DNA from: Macrotis lagotis
Lineage: Eukaryota; Chordata; Mammalia; Peramelemorphia; Peramelidae
Direction: 5' to 3'
Assembly: GCF_037893015.1 (NCBI RefSeq)
Contig: NC_133660.1
Location: 161,194,937-161,258,936, forward strand
DNA: 64,000 nucleotides
Shown piece by piece: positions 11,185 through 21,439 of the stretch. The notes beneath the pieces were generated by a model, which was not told the origin of the DNA, ran no database searches, and was given only the letters and a program-made list of their open reading frames with translations. Positions within the stretch are counted from its first letter, which is position 1. Every line of letters starts with the position of its first letter. Position numbers and translations under genes: made by a program.

Positions 11185-11480
11185 CATTCTAGTAGAGCGA
11201 AGTCTCTAGTGGAGTGTTCCTGGGATCTGTCCCAAGTCCTAAGTCTATTAAATCACAACGTAGATGAAGGTATATATAGTTTGCTCATCAGATTTGCAGA
11301 AGCCCCAAAGCTTGGAGCTGGATGAACAAACCATGCTTAAAAAAAATCTTTACAGGTTACAGTGATCAGTTGAAGCTAATAAATTTAATAGAATAAATGT
11401 AGCAGCTACACTTGAAAAAATATGAAATGCATAAGTATAGGATGAGAGCAATATGACTAGACAAGAGTTTATGTGGGAAA
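11185..11480 (+). mobile_element. CR1/L3-type LINE RT remnant
   Basis: The translation at 11220-11325 (LSQVLSLLNHNVDEGIYS followed by LLIRFAEAPKLGAG) follows the CR1/L3 reverse-transcriptase block with 'GPVLFN-x-F-x-NDLDEGI' and 'KFADDTKLGG'. The catalytic FADD has decayed to FAEA. The downstream sequence has stop codons, so this is a dead fossil. Confidence 0.65.
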
Positions 11481-11825
11481 AAACTGAGAGGATTTAATAA
11501 AATCCACTCAGCTTTGGAACTCCCTTTCTGGAGCTGAGCTGTCTTGACTGGTGAATGGGGAAGTGCAAACTCACTCTATTCTAGGTAGCCAACCTCTAAC
11601 AAGAAAATCCTTCACATTTTGTCCAGTTGCCCATTAATCATTTTTCCATTTTCCCTGCTGCCATATCGCCCATTTTCCTTTTAGCACCCATACTTTGCAC
11701 CCCTTGCTTTGGGCACTGTAACCAAATCACTACTGCTATTGCTTCTATATAGATATTTAAATCAACTACCCTATGTATTAACTCACTATCCCTGTAACTC
11801 CCCAGACCCAAACTTCCTTCCCTTA

Positions 11826-11911
11826 CTGTTGTTGAGTTGTTTCAGTTGCATCCAACTCTTCAGGACCCCATTTAGGTTTTCTTGGCAGAGATAACTGGAG
11901 TTGTTTTCTTC
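11826..11911 (-). repeat. SINE with RTE tail, right half
   Basis: Antisense copy of the SINE class with an RTE-derived 3' tail ('ttgttgagttgtttcagttg', 'ttttcttggcagagat'). The element is split by an L1 insertion at 11926-12347 and resumes at 12362. Confidence 0.8.
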
Positions 11912-11925
11912 TGCAACTCATTTTT

Positions 11926-12347
11926 TTAAAATTTTAGAAAGGTTTTATTTAAAGTTTTACAATTTTCCCCCCAATCTCCCTTCCCTCCCCCCAACCCCCA
12001 ACAGAAGGCAGTTTGCTAGTCTTTACATCATTCCCATAGTATGCATTGATCTAGGTTGAATGTGATGAGGGAGAAATCACATCCTTAAGGAAGAAACATG
12101 AAGTATAAGATAGAGCAAAATTACATAAAAAGATAACAGTTTATTTGAAATTAAAGGTCTTTGTTCAAACTCTACAATTCTTTCTCAGGATACAGATGGT
12201 ATTCTTCATCACAGATACCCCAAAATTGTGCCTGATTTTTGCCCTGTTGGTATGAGCCAGCCCATTAAGGTTGATCATCACTCCCATGTTGCTGTTAAGG
12301 TATACAATGTTCTGGTTCTGCTCATCTCGCTCAACATCAGTTCATTT
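11926..12347 (-). mobile_element. 5'-truncated L1/half-L1 3' end
   Basis: Reverse copy of the long L1-family 3' end found at 42105-42641 and 39655-39940 ('aaggatgtgatttctccctc', then the G-rich tract and A tail on the minus strand). It is flanked by a perfect 14-bp target duplication, tgcaactcattttt (11912-11925 and 12348-12361), so the insertion is exactly delimited and younger than the SINE it interrupts. Confidence 0.9.
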
Positions 12348-12361
12348 TGCAACTCATTTTT

Positions 12362-12498
12362 ACAGATAAAGAAACTGAGACAAATCAGTTTAAGTGACTT
12401 GCTCAAGTTAACATAGCTAGGAAGTGTCTGAGACTGGATTTGAACTCAGGGCTTCTTCATGCAAGGCAAGTGTTCTATCCACCACATCACCTAGCTGG
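12362..12498 (-). repeat. SINE with RTE tail, head half
   Basis: Continuation of the split SINE: 'aaagaaactgagacaaatc', 'gtgacttgctcaag', the box around 'ggatttgaactcaggg', and the head ending 'cacatcacctagctgg'. Confidence 0.85.
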
Positions 12499-12909
12499 TA
12501 GTACTATTCCCCTATATATGTTGTCTCCCCCATGAGAATGAAAGTTCCTTTAGGGTAGAGACTATCTTGGTTTTATATTTTGCCGTAAAGAGGACTATGA
12601 GGTATGGCCTAACTCATCCCATAGTTCACATGAAACTCCTATTGAATTAATCTTGTCAAGCAAAACCAAGAGAATTGTTACACCTGCCTTTAAAAAAAAG
12701 GCATGACTCACTTGGAACAGCTCCTTAAGAACACACACCTGGGGACTAGATGTATCACCTAGTGGAGAAAATTTGGCAACCCCTGACCAATAGCTTCTGA
12801 GTGGGAATCTGCATTAAATATTTGCTTTTGATTCAAACTTGTGATTTCACTGGTATAGAACTCTTGGTGTGGAAACTTCTTTCACTGATGCAGATTCACA
12901 ACTCATATA
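12499..12909. other. Intergenic with an L2-like fragment
   Basis: At 12525-12580 'gagaatgaaagttcctttag' and 'tagagactatcttgg' resemble the L2 3' region on the + strand. The rest is unassigned. Confidence 0.4.
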
Positions 12910-13048
12910 TAAATTTTAGTCTTAGAGAGATGTTTGGGACCATAAGAGGTTAAATGACTTGCTTATAGTCAGCTAATATGTGTAAGAGGTAGGATTTAAA
13001 GCCGGATCTTCCTGACTCCAAGAATTCCTATCTACTGTTCCAGACTGA
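12910..13048 (-). repeat. MIR-type SINE
   Basis: Antisense MIR signature: 'aagaggttaaatgacttgc', 'ggtaggatttaaagccgg' and 'cttcctgactccaagaatt'. Confidence 0.65.
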
Positions 13049-13277
13049 GGGGCAGATAGGTGGTGAAGTGGATGAAGTGCCAGACCTGGAGTCAGGAAGA
13101 CTCATCTTGAATTCCAATCTGGTCTTAGATATTTACTGTTGTGTGAGCCTGGGCAAGTCACTTCAGCTCATCTATAAAATGAGTTGGAAAAGGAAATGGC
13201 AAACTATTTTGGCTATCTTTGCTACCTCAAATAGGTTCATGAAGAGTTGGACACAACTGAAACAACTAAACAAATGA
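13049..13277 (+). repeat. SINE with RTE-derived tail
   Basis: tRNA-like head 'ggggcagataggtggtgaag', then 'gggcaagtcacttcagctc', 'ggaaaaggaaatggcaaact' and the RTE-type tail 'gaagagttggacacaactga'. The tail identifies the RTE-mobilised SINE class, distinct from the copies with simple A tails. Confidence 0.85.
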
Positions 13278-14014
13278 GTCCATAAACTTGAAGAGCAAAA
13301 CATTCCTCCATATTTGGTGTCTGCAGTAGAATTCCTTCATGTTTATTGCTCTTGGGGTCAAAAAGGAGAAGAGAATGCAAAAGTTTGATGGTTTCCAGGA
13401 AATTCACCCAATTGAGAATTGTTTTTCCAATGAAATATCACAGAGATTCTTTTAACTTTTAACTTTAACCACACTCAAAACAAAAAAAGGTAATTTGGAA
13501 GTCCAGGTCTCAGACCTAAATTTTGTTGCCTATCCTGAAAAGGAAAGCAATCTACTTGAACCATTGTAGAGGGTCTCAATTATCATGCTAAGGAGATTCT
13601 TTTTTATACTAAAGATGATAAGGGACTAATAATAAGTATGGAGGATGGAAGTGACAACATCAGAATTATGTAACAGCAAAATTATTGTGCCTATTTCACA
13701 GAGAATAGGTTGGAGAAGGGAGAGAGAAGGAAGCAGGGAATTAAGAGTTAAGAGGATATTATAATAGACCATGTGAAAGACAGTGAAGACTTGACCTAGA
13801 GTGGTAGTAGTAGTCTGAATGGCAAGAAGGGGACATGAGAAACAATATAAAGGTAAGATCCAGAGGACTTAATAGATTGCTTTGTATGGTTGGGGCACAC
13901 TGAAGGCACAACTCTGAGCAATTATGGGAGAATGATGCTATCAAATGAAATAGGGAATTTGGGAGGAAGGGAATGAGTTCAGTTTAGGACATACTGACCC
14001 TGGCAGGACAAAAA
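13278..14014. other. Intergenic, partly old LINE-like
   Basis: 13670-13990 resembles a purine-rich old interspersed repeat also seen around 32080-32555 and 58790-59480. I cannot name the family with certainty. The remainder is unassigned. Confidence 0.35.
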
Positions 14015-14110
14015 GGCAATGTGATATGGTAGAAAGAAGGTTGAATTTAGAATCAAAGTTTCAAATCTCTACTCATTTATTTAATATCTGTGTAACCTTA
14101 GAAAAACCAA
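14015..14110 (+). repeat. MIR/SINE 5' fragment
   Basis: 'gatatggtagaaagaaggttg', 'agaatcaaagtttcaaatc' and 'aatatctgtgtaacctta' match the 5' half of a MIR-like SINE. It is cut off by the L1 that follows. Confidence 0.5.
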
Positions 14111-15640
14111 TTAACTTTTTAAAAATTTAATTTAATTTTGCTTTCAGTTCCAAATTCTTCCTTCACACTCTCCCTCCCCAACTCTCTGAAAATGTAAGAT
14201 AAATAAAACTTGTTCTTAAATATGTCTAGACATGCAGAACAAATTTCCACATCAGCCATATCTCTCAACCCCCTACCCCCTTCCCAAATAAAAAGGCAAG
14301 AAAAAGGAATAGAAGAAACCTTGCTGCAATCTGTAATCTGAGTCCATCAGTTCTCTTTTGGGAGGTAGATAGTATATTTAATTATGAGTTTTGGATTTGA
14401 ATTTGGTCTTTATGTTGATCTGTTCCTAAGTCTTTGAGAGTTGATTATCTTTGCAATGCTGCTGTTACTTAGTGCATATATATTTGCCAGGTTCTGCTCA
14501 CTTCATTTTGCAATAGTTCATATTAATCTTCCTAGTTTTTCTTAAACCATCCCTTTCATTTCTTACAGCACTATTGTATTCTATCATATTTATATATTAT
14601 AACTTTTTCAATTATTCCCCAACTTAGTTCCTAATTCTTTGCCATCACAAAAAGAGCTGCTATAAATATTGCACATTCAATTCCTTTTCTTCTTTTTTGA
14701 ATATCTTTGGGGTAGAGATGCAGTAGAAATATCACTGGATCAGAGAGTGTGCATGGTTTAATAGTCTTTTGGTCATAGTTCTAACTGCTTTCCAGAATGG
14801 TTGGACTACATTACAACTGTATCAACAATGCATTCACATATCTATTTTCTCATATCACCTCCAACATTTGTCATCTGTTTTTGGTGATTTAAACCTATCT
14901 GATGGGTATAAGGTGGTACCTTAGAGTTGTTTTAATGCTTTTTCCTAATTACTAGCTATTTAGATCATTTTTGCATATGACTATTCCTCCTTCCTGAAAA
15001 CTAACTATTCATTTTCTTTGACCATTTAATCAGTTGGAAAATAGCTCTTATGCTTATAAATTTGGCTCAGTTCCCTATAAATTTTTAGAAATAAGACCTT
15101 TATTAGAGAAACTTGCTGCAAAGATTTTTTTCATTTTCCTGATTGTTTTCTAATTTTAGCTACCTTGATTTCATTTGTATAAAACCTTTTTTACTTTTAT
15201 ATAATAAAAATTAACCATTTTATTCCTTGTAAACCCCTCTGTCTCTTGTTTGGTCATGAACTCTTCCTCTAATTATATGTTCCCCAATCATATAATTTCT
15301 TCTATGCTCTAATAAGTTACTTATATCACTCTTTATGAATAAATCATGTATTCATTTGGTAAAGGGTGTGAGATATTGGTCTATGCCTAGTTTCTTTTAG
15401 ATTGCTTTCTAGTTTTCCCAACAGTTTTTGTTAAATAGTTTGTTCTTACTCCGAAGCTGAGATCTTTGGATTTATGAAATACTAGGTTGCTATGCTCATT
15501 TGCTTCTGTAAATTATATAATTAATCTGTTTCATTGATCAGCCTTTCTATTTCTTACCCAGTTCTTATTTCGATAATTACAGATTCGGAGTATAGCTAGA
15601 GATTTGATACTTCCATTTTATTTAAAAAAATAATTCCCTT
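14110..15640 (-). mobile_element. Old L1, ORF2 C-terminus and 3'UTR
   Basis: Antisense L1. From left to right it has the 3'UTR, then ORF2 C-terminal landmarks on the minus strand: 'ccagaatggttggac' (equivalent to 41090), 'tgatgggtataaggtgg' (equivalent to the HLTPVR region) and 'aagcttgctgcaaag'-like sequence near 15110 (equivalent to 51600-51690). Many stops and indels make it an inactive old copy of about 1.5 kb. The exact left and right limits are uncertain. Confidence 0.8.
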
Positions 15641-15729
15641 TATAATCTTGTTAATTAACTTTTAGGCTTTAGATGATTCACTGAAAATGAAGGGAATGAA
15701 CTGAATAACCTCAAAGATATCTTCTCTAC

Positions 15730-16047
15730 ATTCATGTTCCAATAATAACAATAATGTTTGTCCTTCAGTCCCAAAGAAGACCATGACATCAGGGAGGCTA
15801 TACCATGACAAGCACATGAATTGGATCTGAGTAAGTTATCAGTCTTGCTTTCTCCTCCAGAGTCATCTGGGTCCAATGGCCAGATGTGAATCAGGACATC
15901 TGGAGATGGCCTTGGATGTGGGACAATCAGGATTAAGTAACTTGCCCAAGGTCACACAGCTAGTAAGTGTCATAATCTGGATTCAAACTCCCATCCTCCT
16001 GATTCCAAGGTCAGTACTCTGTCCACTGCACCATTTAGCTGCCCTAT
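15730..16047 (-). repeat. Long (~310 bp) tRNA-headed SINE
   Basis: Ends (head, right side) with 'tccactgcaccatttagctg' and carries a 3' part with 'ctccagagtcatctggg' and 'ataccatgacaagcac'. The same composite occurs at 20150-20458, and its 3' part alone occurs at 25600-25740. It is a distinct SINE subclass in this window. Confidence 0.8.
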
Positions 16048-16395
16048 GATCCTTTAATTCAGATAGAGACAAAGGCCCAGATCTCAAAGGAGAGATTAGG
16101 GGTAGGGTCATCTGCACTGAGATTGTAACTGAACCCATGGGAATAAAAGAAATATCACCAAGGGAGACAGTGTCAAAAGAGAAAAGAGGTAGATCTCTTA
16201 TAGTCCATACCCTATATTATCACTCAGCATGTGTAAATGGATCAAGGGATAAGTAAAAAAGACTTTCCCCTGGCAAAAATAAATTATGAAATAGGTAAGG
16301 AGAAAACCAGGAGGCAGCACCACCATGGTTGTTATGAGAGGTTTTTGTATTCAGAAAAATGCTGTAGCCAATAGTATCTAATATCACAAAAAAAT
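16048..16395. other. Intergenic, weak old repeat similarity
   Basis: 16075-16205 ('ggtcatctgcactgagattg', 'gaacccatgggaataaaag') resembles the same purine-rich old repeat as 32080-32555. The rest is unassigned. Confidence 0.35.
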
Positions 16396-16610
16396 CAAAA
16401 ATGTTGAGAAGTTAGAAAAAACTCCACATTAAATACATGAGTCAGAAGGCAAAACAAATTTCAGACAGTTAAGGCATAAACATTCCTTAAACTGAAATGT
16501 TTCAGTCCAACTGGATACAAAATCTTAAGATTTCAAAAATATAAAAATCCTGGGAGAACTGATTCAATTTTTGGCTTTCATTAAATAATGACAAATGGTG
16601 GGTTGCTCTC
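16396..16610. repeat. Inverted repeat, left arm
   Basis: About 215 bp matched in reverse complement by 17001-17215 at roughly four of five bases by eye. Shared landmarks read in this orientation are 'ctccacattaaat', 'acaaatttcaga', 'gttaaggcata', 'gctttcattaaataatga' and 'ggtgggttgctctc'. I do not recognise the sequence as a named family. Confidence 0.85.
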
Positions 16611-16754
16611 CAGGATAGAATGGATGGAAAGAACAGAAAACCATAAGGTGATGTGTCATTTGGATGCTTATAAATCAGGCAATTTATTGTAACTTCAGAG
16701 TTTTGCACTAAGACTAAGCCAAAAATGTACTTTGACAATTAGAGAGAACTAGGA

Positions 16755-16885
16755 CAGTAGGGCAGTGTGGTAGATAGAGCATCAGCAAAGAAGTCAGTAG
16801 AGCTGAATTCAAATTCAGCATCACTTACTAACTGGATGATCCTAGGCAAGTCACTTAATCCAAATAACTCCACCCTTCCCCCAAA
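16755..16885 (+). repeat. Diverged tRNA-derived SINE
   Basis: 'gggcagtgtggtagatagag', box 'gaattcaaattcag' and 'ctaggcaagtcacttaatcc' mark a worn SINE head. It lies in the loop between the inverted-repeat arms. Confidence 0.65.
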
Positions 16886-17000
16886 ATTAGAGAAAATGAT
16901 GATTGAAGTGCCTAAAATATCACAAGGTAATTATGCAATTTTTAATTCACAATGGGGGAGTAGAGGGAGGTCCACCCCAAAGTACCTGAAAAAGTACTTG

Positions 17001-17215
17001 GAGAGCAACCCACCATTATCATTATTTAATGAAAGCTAAAAACTGAATCAGTCCTCCCTGATTTTTTTGTATTTGTAAAAGCTCAAGGTTTTGCATCCAT
17101 TTGGACTAAAATATTTCAATCTTAGGAATGTCTATGCCTTAACAGTCTGAAATTTGTTTTCCCATCTCATACATTTAATGTGGAGCTTTTGGTCACTTCT
17201 CAGCATTTTTAAAAA
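17001..17215. repeat. Inverted repeat, right arm
   Basis: Reverse-complement partner of 16396-16610. The 390-bp spacer contains a SINE but no open frame of note. Confidence 0.85.
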
Positions 17216-17359
17216 GTGAATATAGGGTACATTCAGATTCTGTAGGAGTTTTTGTTTTGTTTTTCTTCCTCTGAATGTAGATAGCATTGTCCATAGCAGG
17301 TCTCAAAGGCTGTCCTACCTCTCTGAACTGCTGAGAGGAGCTGTTTCTATCAAGGGTGA

Positions 17360-17757
17360 TCAACTCACAACATTGTTGTTAATATGGGCAATGTTCTCTT
17401 GGTTCTGCTCCCTTCATTTAGCATCTGTTCCTATAATTCACTCCATGCTTTTCTAGAGTGTGATCATTCATGGTTTTTTAATAGAATAATAGTATTTCAT
17501 AATATTCCTATACCATAACTTGTTTAGCCATTGCCCAACTGATGGGTATTCCCTTAATTTCCCATTTCTGCCACTACAAAAAGGACTACTATGAATAATT
17601 TGGAACATGTGAGACTTTTCTCATTTTTTATGATTTATTCTGGATATAGGCCTAATTTTGATATTGCTGGGTCAAAAGGTATGATCAGTTTTGGAAATAG
17701 TTCCATATCATTCTCCAGAATGGTTGGATCAGTTCACAACTCCACCAACAATTAAGC
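17360..17757 (-). mobile_element. L1 3' end, truncated
   Basis: Antisense L1 3' region: 'ggttctgctcccttcattta', 'tagccattgcccaactgatg', 'attgctgggtcaaaagg' and 'ccagaatggttggatcag'. It parallels 40950-41400 read in reverse. Confidence 0.8.
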
Positions 17758-17762
17758 TTGGG

Positions 17763-17911
17763 TGTTGGGGGGGGGTGCAAGGCAATGTGGTTAAGTGGCT
17801 TGCCCAAGGTCATACAGCTAGGTAATTTTTAAGTGTCTGAGGCTGGATTTGAACCCAGGTACTGCTGACTCTAGGGTCAGTGCTCTATCCACTGTGCCAC
17901 CTAGCCGCCCC
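17763..17911 (-). repeat. tRNA-derived marsupial SINE
   Basis: Antisense copy with head 'ccacctagccgcccc' at the right and 'gcaaggcaatgtggttaag' near the tail. A G9 run replaces most of the expected T tail. Confidence 0.9.
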
Positions 17912-18251
17912 AAAGTTTGGATTTTTTTAAAGAAAAATTGTGGGTTTTGTCATTTACTTTTTTCCTTGCTTGCAGAATAACACTTTTGTAATGGATTATA
18001 GATGAAATGTAAATTAACAAACTTTTCATCACAACATATTCTCTTTGCATTAATAAAGAGGTAAGGAACATAGATGAGACAACCTGATTCATAAAATTGC
18101 TATATTAAAAAAAATTAAGGTCAAGATAAAGCTGAAGAATGATATAGAGGTAGACAATCATTTTTCCTAGAGAGGAACATTAAGGTGAATATTTTGTGAT
18201 TATGGAAGAAATTTTCTGTACCACCAGATAGCTTATTGTATTGCTAAAAAC
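17912..18251. other. Intergenic, nothing recognised
   Basis: AT-rich. I see no gene or confident repeat. Confidence 0.45.
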
Positions 18252-18261
18252 ATGGAATAAA

Positions 18262-18400
18262 GGCGGCTAGGTGGCGCAGTAAATAGAGCACCGGCCTTGG
18301 AGTCAGGAGTACCTGGGTTCAAATCCGACCTCAGACACTTAATTACCTAGCTGTGTAACCCCATTGCCTTGAAAAATCTAAAAAAATTAAAAATTAAAAT
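18262..18400 (+). repeat. tRNA-derived marsupial SINE
   Basis: Well-preserved young copy starting 'ggcggctaggtggcgcag' with box 'gggttcaaatccgac' and an A-rich tail. The target duplication atggaataaa is exact at 18252-18261 and 18401-18410. A short internal deletion removes the 'ggccttgggcaagccac' part. Confidence 0.95.
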
Positions 18401-18410
18401 ATGGAATAAA

Positions 18411-18859
18411 ACTATGAAATAACAATAGTAATAAAAAGATTTAACCTTTAAATTGCATCCAGGTGGTACAAAGCATCATTCATCTCAACAAATGACTGGA
18501 AAGACTTTGAAGAAGAAGATGCTTCTTGTTCTTTGTACGTGGTGGACATCCCCCAAAATAATTAATTTTGAGGATGGAATATTTCATCATACAAAATCTA
18601 TCATTGGAATAGAAACATCTGAAGACCCAATCTAGTTACAAATAAATGTATTAAGAGAAAAACTACTACAAGAAGGAATATTTTACTTTGCTTTAAGGAT
18701 GATCAAATTCTTCACCACTGAGACTCCACATCCAATAAAAGCCTGGTTTGATAAGATAGGAGAAACTATGGTAAGAGCTGAATTGTCATTGCAGATAAAA
18801 ATATGTCCAATTGAAAATTTTAGATCTTTGGAGAAAGGGACAGAGAAGGGAATATGAAT
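18411..18859. other. Intergenic, nothing recognised
   Basis: A 60-codon open frame at 18453-18635 has no recognisable family features. No repeat is identified. Confidence 0.4.
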
Positions 18860-19072
18860 TTATATATAGCACCCACTATATACCAGAAGATGTACTTTTA
18901 AAAAGTATTATCTCATTTGATCCTCACAAAAAAATCTTGCAAGGTTAGATCCTCACTCTACAGTTGAGGAAACAAACAGGGTTAAGTGACTAACCCAGGG
19001 TCACATAGCTTGTAATGTCAAATTTGAACTCATATCTGGCATTCTATCCACTATGCCACCTAGTTGCTCTAA
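18860..19072 (-). repeat. MIR-type SINE
   Basis: Antisense order 'attatctcatttgatcctca', 'tacagttgaggaaac', 'cccagggtcacatagctt' and 'ctatgccacctagttgctc'. Confidence 0.75.
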
Positions 19073-19124
19073 AATAATGTTATTTTAGAACAAAGATTAG
19101 TATAAATTATGCAATATCATAGAA

Positions 19125-19270
19125 ATCGTTAGAATTATAAAAATGGGCTTTTAAGATCATCCAAGCCATAAGGAGGTTGAATAACTTGTCTAAGGAGACA
19201 CAGGTAATAAACCTAAGAAGAGATTTGAACCCAGATTCTATGACATCACAGTGATAGCGCTTTCCAATGT
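19125..19270 (-). repeat. MIR-type SINE
   Basis: Diverged antisense copy: 'ggttgaataacttgtctaag', 'gagatttgaacccagattc' and 'tgatagcgctttcc'. Confidence 0.6.
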
Positions 19271-19300
19271 ATTGTACATCTAATCTACTCATTACTTTTA

Positions 19301-19476
19301 TTTATTTAATCTATTTATTTATTTATTTAGTTTTAGTTTTTATAGGGCAATGAGGCTAAGTGACTTGCCCAAGGCCACACAGCTAGGTAATTATTAAGTA
19401 TCTGAGGCCAGATTTGAACTCAAGTACTCCTGACTCCAGGGCCAGTGCTCTATCCACTGCGCCACCTAGCCGCCCC
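19301..19476 (-). repeat. tRNA-derived marsupial SINE
   Basis: Complete antisense copy ending 'gcgccacctagccgcccc'. The tail shows on the + strand as TTTA units. It has a perfect 16-bp target duplication, ctactcattactttta, at 19285-19300 and 19477-19492, which marks a recent insertion. Confidence 0.96.
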
Positions 19477-19599
19477 CTACTCATTACTTTTAACATCAGA
19501 ATTTAAAACAAAATAAAAGCAAATTAAGACATTGACTAAATAATCAGAATTATATAGTTGGATCAATTAAAACATGCAAAAACTTTTTTTAAAAAAATC

Positions 19600-19745
19600 A
19601 TCTAATCTAATCATTTCATTTTTAGAGATGCAGAAACTTGGCTCTGAGATCTGCCCAAGTTCATACAAGTCAGTTGCAAAATCTAGGATTAAGAACCAAA
19701 TCTCCTGTCTCATGGTCCAGTTCTATTTTCACCCCAACTGCCTTT
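19600..19745 (-). repeat. MIR-type SINE
   Basis: Antisense 'ttttagagatgcagaaac', 'ctgcccaagttcatacaag' and 'ggattaagaaccaaatctcc' follow MIR order. Confidence 0.6.
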
Positions 19746-20149
19746 TGTCAGTATAGTGGATAGAATGGGAGACCCAAAGAGTGCTTTCCACAGTATGTAA
19801 GAGATTTCTCTTCTTTGGCATTAGGATAAAAGGCAGAGGTGAGGAGCAAATGTCAAGGGTCATCTGCATTGTTTAAAATATCATTTGAGAGTCATATAAA
19901 ATTATCAACTTAGAAATCCTAAAAATCCTAAATCAACTAAAAAACTCCTAGATTTAGTGAATTTTGAGCCCTACCTGAGGTTGTCTTGGAAGCACCAGAC
20001 CAAATGAGGTTCCCAAACCCTGGTGTAAGGGTGGATGGAATAAAAAGTGCGTTATAAAACATCAGGAGTGGGCCAGAGTATCTTGGATCACAGAGGTCTA
20101 TACCTATTGATGAGCCAACATATGATAAGAATAGGTAGTGAATATATTA
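19746..20149. other. Intergenic, nothing recognised
   Basis: No gene or repeat that I can support. Confidence 0.4.
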
Positions 20150-20458
20150 TATGATGATGATGTTTGTCTTTCATTCTTGAAGAGGCGATACCATGACAAG
20201 CAAGTGAATTGGATTTGAATGAGGGGCTACTGTGCTAAGTGTTAAGTCATCAGTCTCACTCCTCCAGAGCCATGTGGGTTCAATGACCAGATAAGAATCA
20301 GGACAACTGGCGATGGCCCTGGATGCGAGGCAATCAAGGTTAAGTGATTTACCCAAAGTCACATAGCTAGTAAGAGTCAAGTGTCTGAGGCTGATTTGAA
20401 CCCAAGTCCTCCTGACTTCAGGACTGCTGCTCTATCCACTGTACTACCTAGGTACCCA
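20150..20458 (-). repeat. Long (~310 bp) tRNA-headed SINE
   Basis: Second copy of the subclass at 15730-16047. Head 'ccactgtactacctaggtac' is at the right, with 'cactcctccagagccatg' and 'ataccatgacaagcaagtg' in the 3' part. Confidence 0.8.
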
Positions 20459-20504
20459 AATATATATTATATATTACATATTATATATTATGAGATTAAA
20501 AGCT

Positions 20505-21085
20505 GTCTGCCCATAACCGGGGGTATTCTTGGGTATCTATTTTAGTTCAGGGTCAAGTCTATGCTCTGGTTCTCTTCTTGATTAACTGGAGGAGGGTAGG
20601 GCATGAGTAAAGTGAGGTTAGAAGATGCCTATCTATCACTGGGGGTATTCTTGGGTCCAGGGTCAAGTCCACACTCTGCTTCTCTTAACCAAGTTGGAGG
20701 GTAGGGCATGACTAAGGGTGTTGGACAGGCAGATGGCAACAGCCTGCCAGCCCAGGAATGCAACCATCACTACTTTCATTCAATTTTCTCAAGGCAACTG
20801 GCCTGATCTTGATCAACTGAATCCGGGTGCCTTGCCAATCATCTGTGTCAGAGCTCAGGCAGGTTAAGACCAGAGGTGTTCACACTTTTCTCAGAAATGG
20901 TTTATGGGCTCACTTCATCACTGTCAAGAATTGGATCCACACGCCCACACTTGTTGACCTTCCCCCTCCTTGGCTTCCTCTGTTAAACAAACCTGAGAAT
21001 TTTCCTTGCTTTACCAGATGTCTCTTGAGTTAGTCATTTTCTCCTGTTTCTCTGTTTGAATAAAGCCAGTAGGATCATGCAGACA
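20505..21085 (+). mobile_element. LTR-like segment with duplicated U3 block
   Basis: A ~100-bp block at 20505-20610 is repeated at 20627-20714 (shared 'gggggtattcttgggt', 'cagggtcaagtc' and 'gagggtagggcatga'). Downstream lies a moderately GC-rich stretch and, at 21059-21064, AATAAA. A repeated upstream block plus a poly(A) signal is typical of a retroviral LTR. No flanking internal region is recognised, so it would be a solo LTR. Exact ends and target duplication were not found, so the call is tentative. Confidence 0.45.
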
Positions 21086-21202
21086 ATAGGAAAAACGCTG
21101 AATTTGGAGTTCAGGGAATGAGTTCAAATCCTTACTCCTCCACTTTCTACTAGCATGACCTTTCTTTATTCTCATTTCTAAAATGAGAGAATTGAACTTA
21201 AG
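21086..21202 (+). repeat. MIR-type SINE, 5' part
   Basis: 'cgctgaatttggagttcagg', 'gagttcaaatccttactcc' and 'tctcatttctaaaatgagag' match the head and centre of a MIR-type SINE. The 3' part probably resumes at about 21353 after the inserted hAT-like piece. Confidence 0.6.
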
Positions 21203-21352
21203 GGTGCTTAACTTTTTGTGAGTATGACTCTTTTAACAAGTGACATCTAGGGAACTCTTCTCAGAATAATGTTTTAAAATGTGTAAGAAAAGATATATAG
21301 GATTACAAAAGATACATCGGATCAGGTTCATAGCCCCAGTTTAAGAACACTT
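21203..21352. mobile_element. Short hAT-like element in a MIR
   Basis: Resembles the right half of 5124-5303: 'tcttctcagaataatgtttt' and 'tataggattacaaaagatac'. The ends 'ggtgcttaac' and, in reverse, 'gtgttcttaaac' form imperfect inverted termini. Confidence 0.5.
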
Positions 21353-21439
21353 TTGGATTGGGTGATCCCTAAAGTTGTTTACAATTCTAAATCCTATGAT
21401 CCTATAAACCAGTGACACATTTGTAGACACCCCCTTAGT

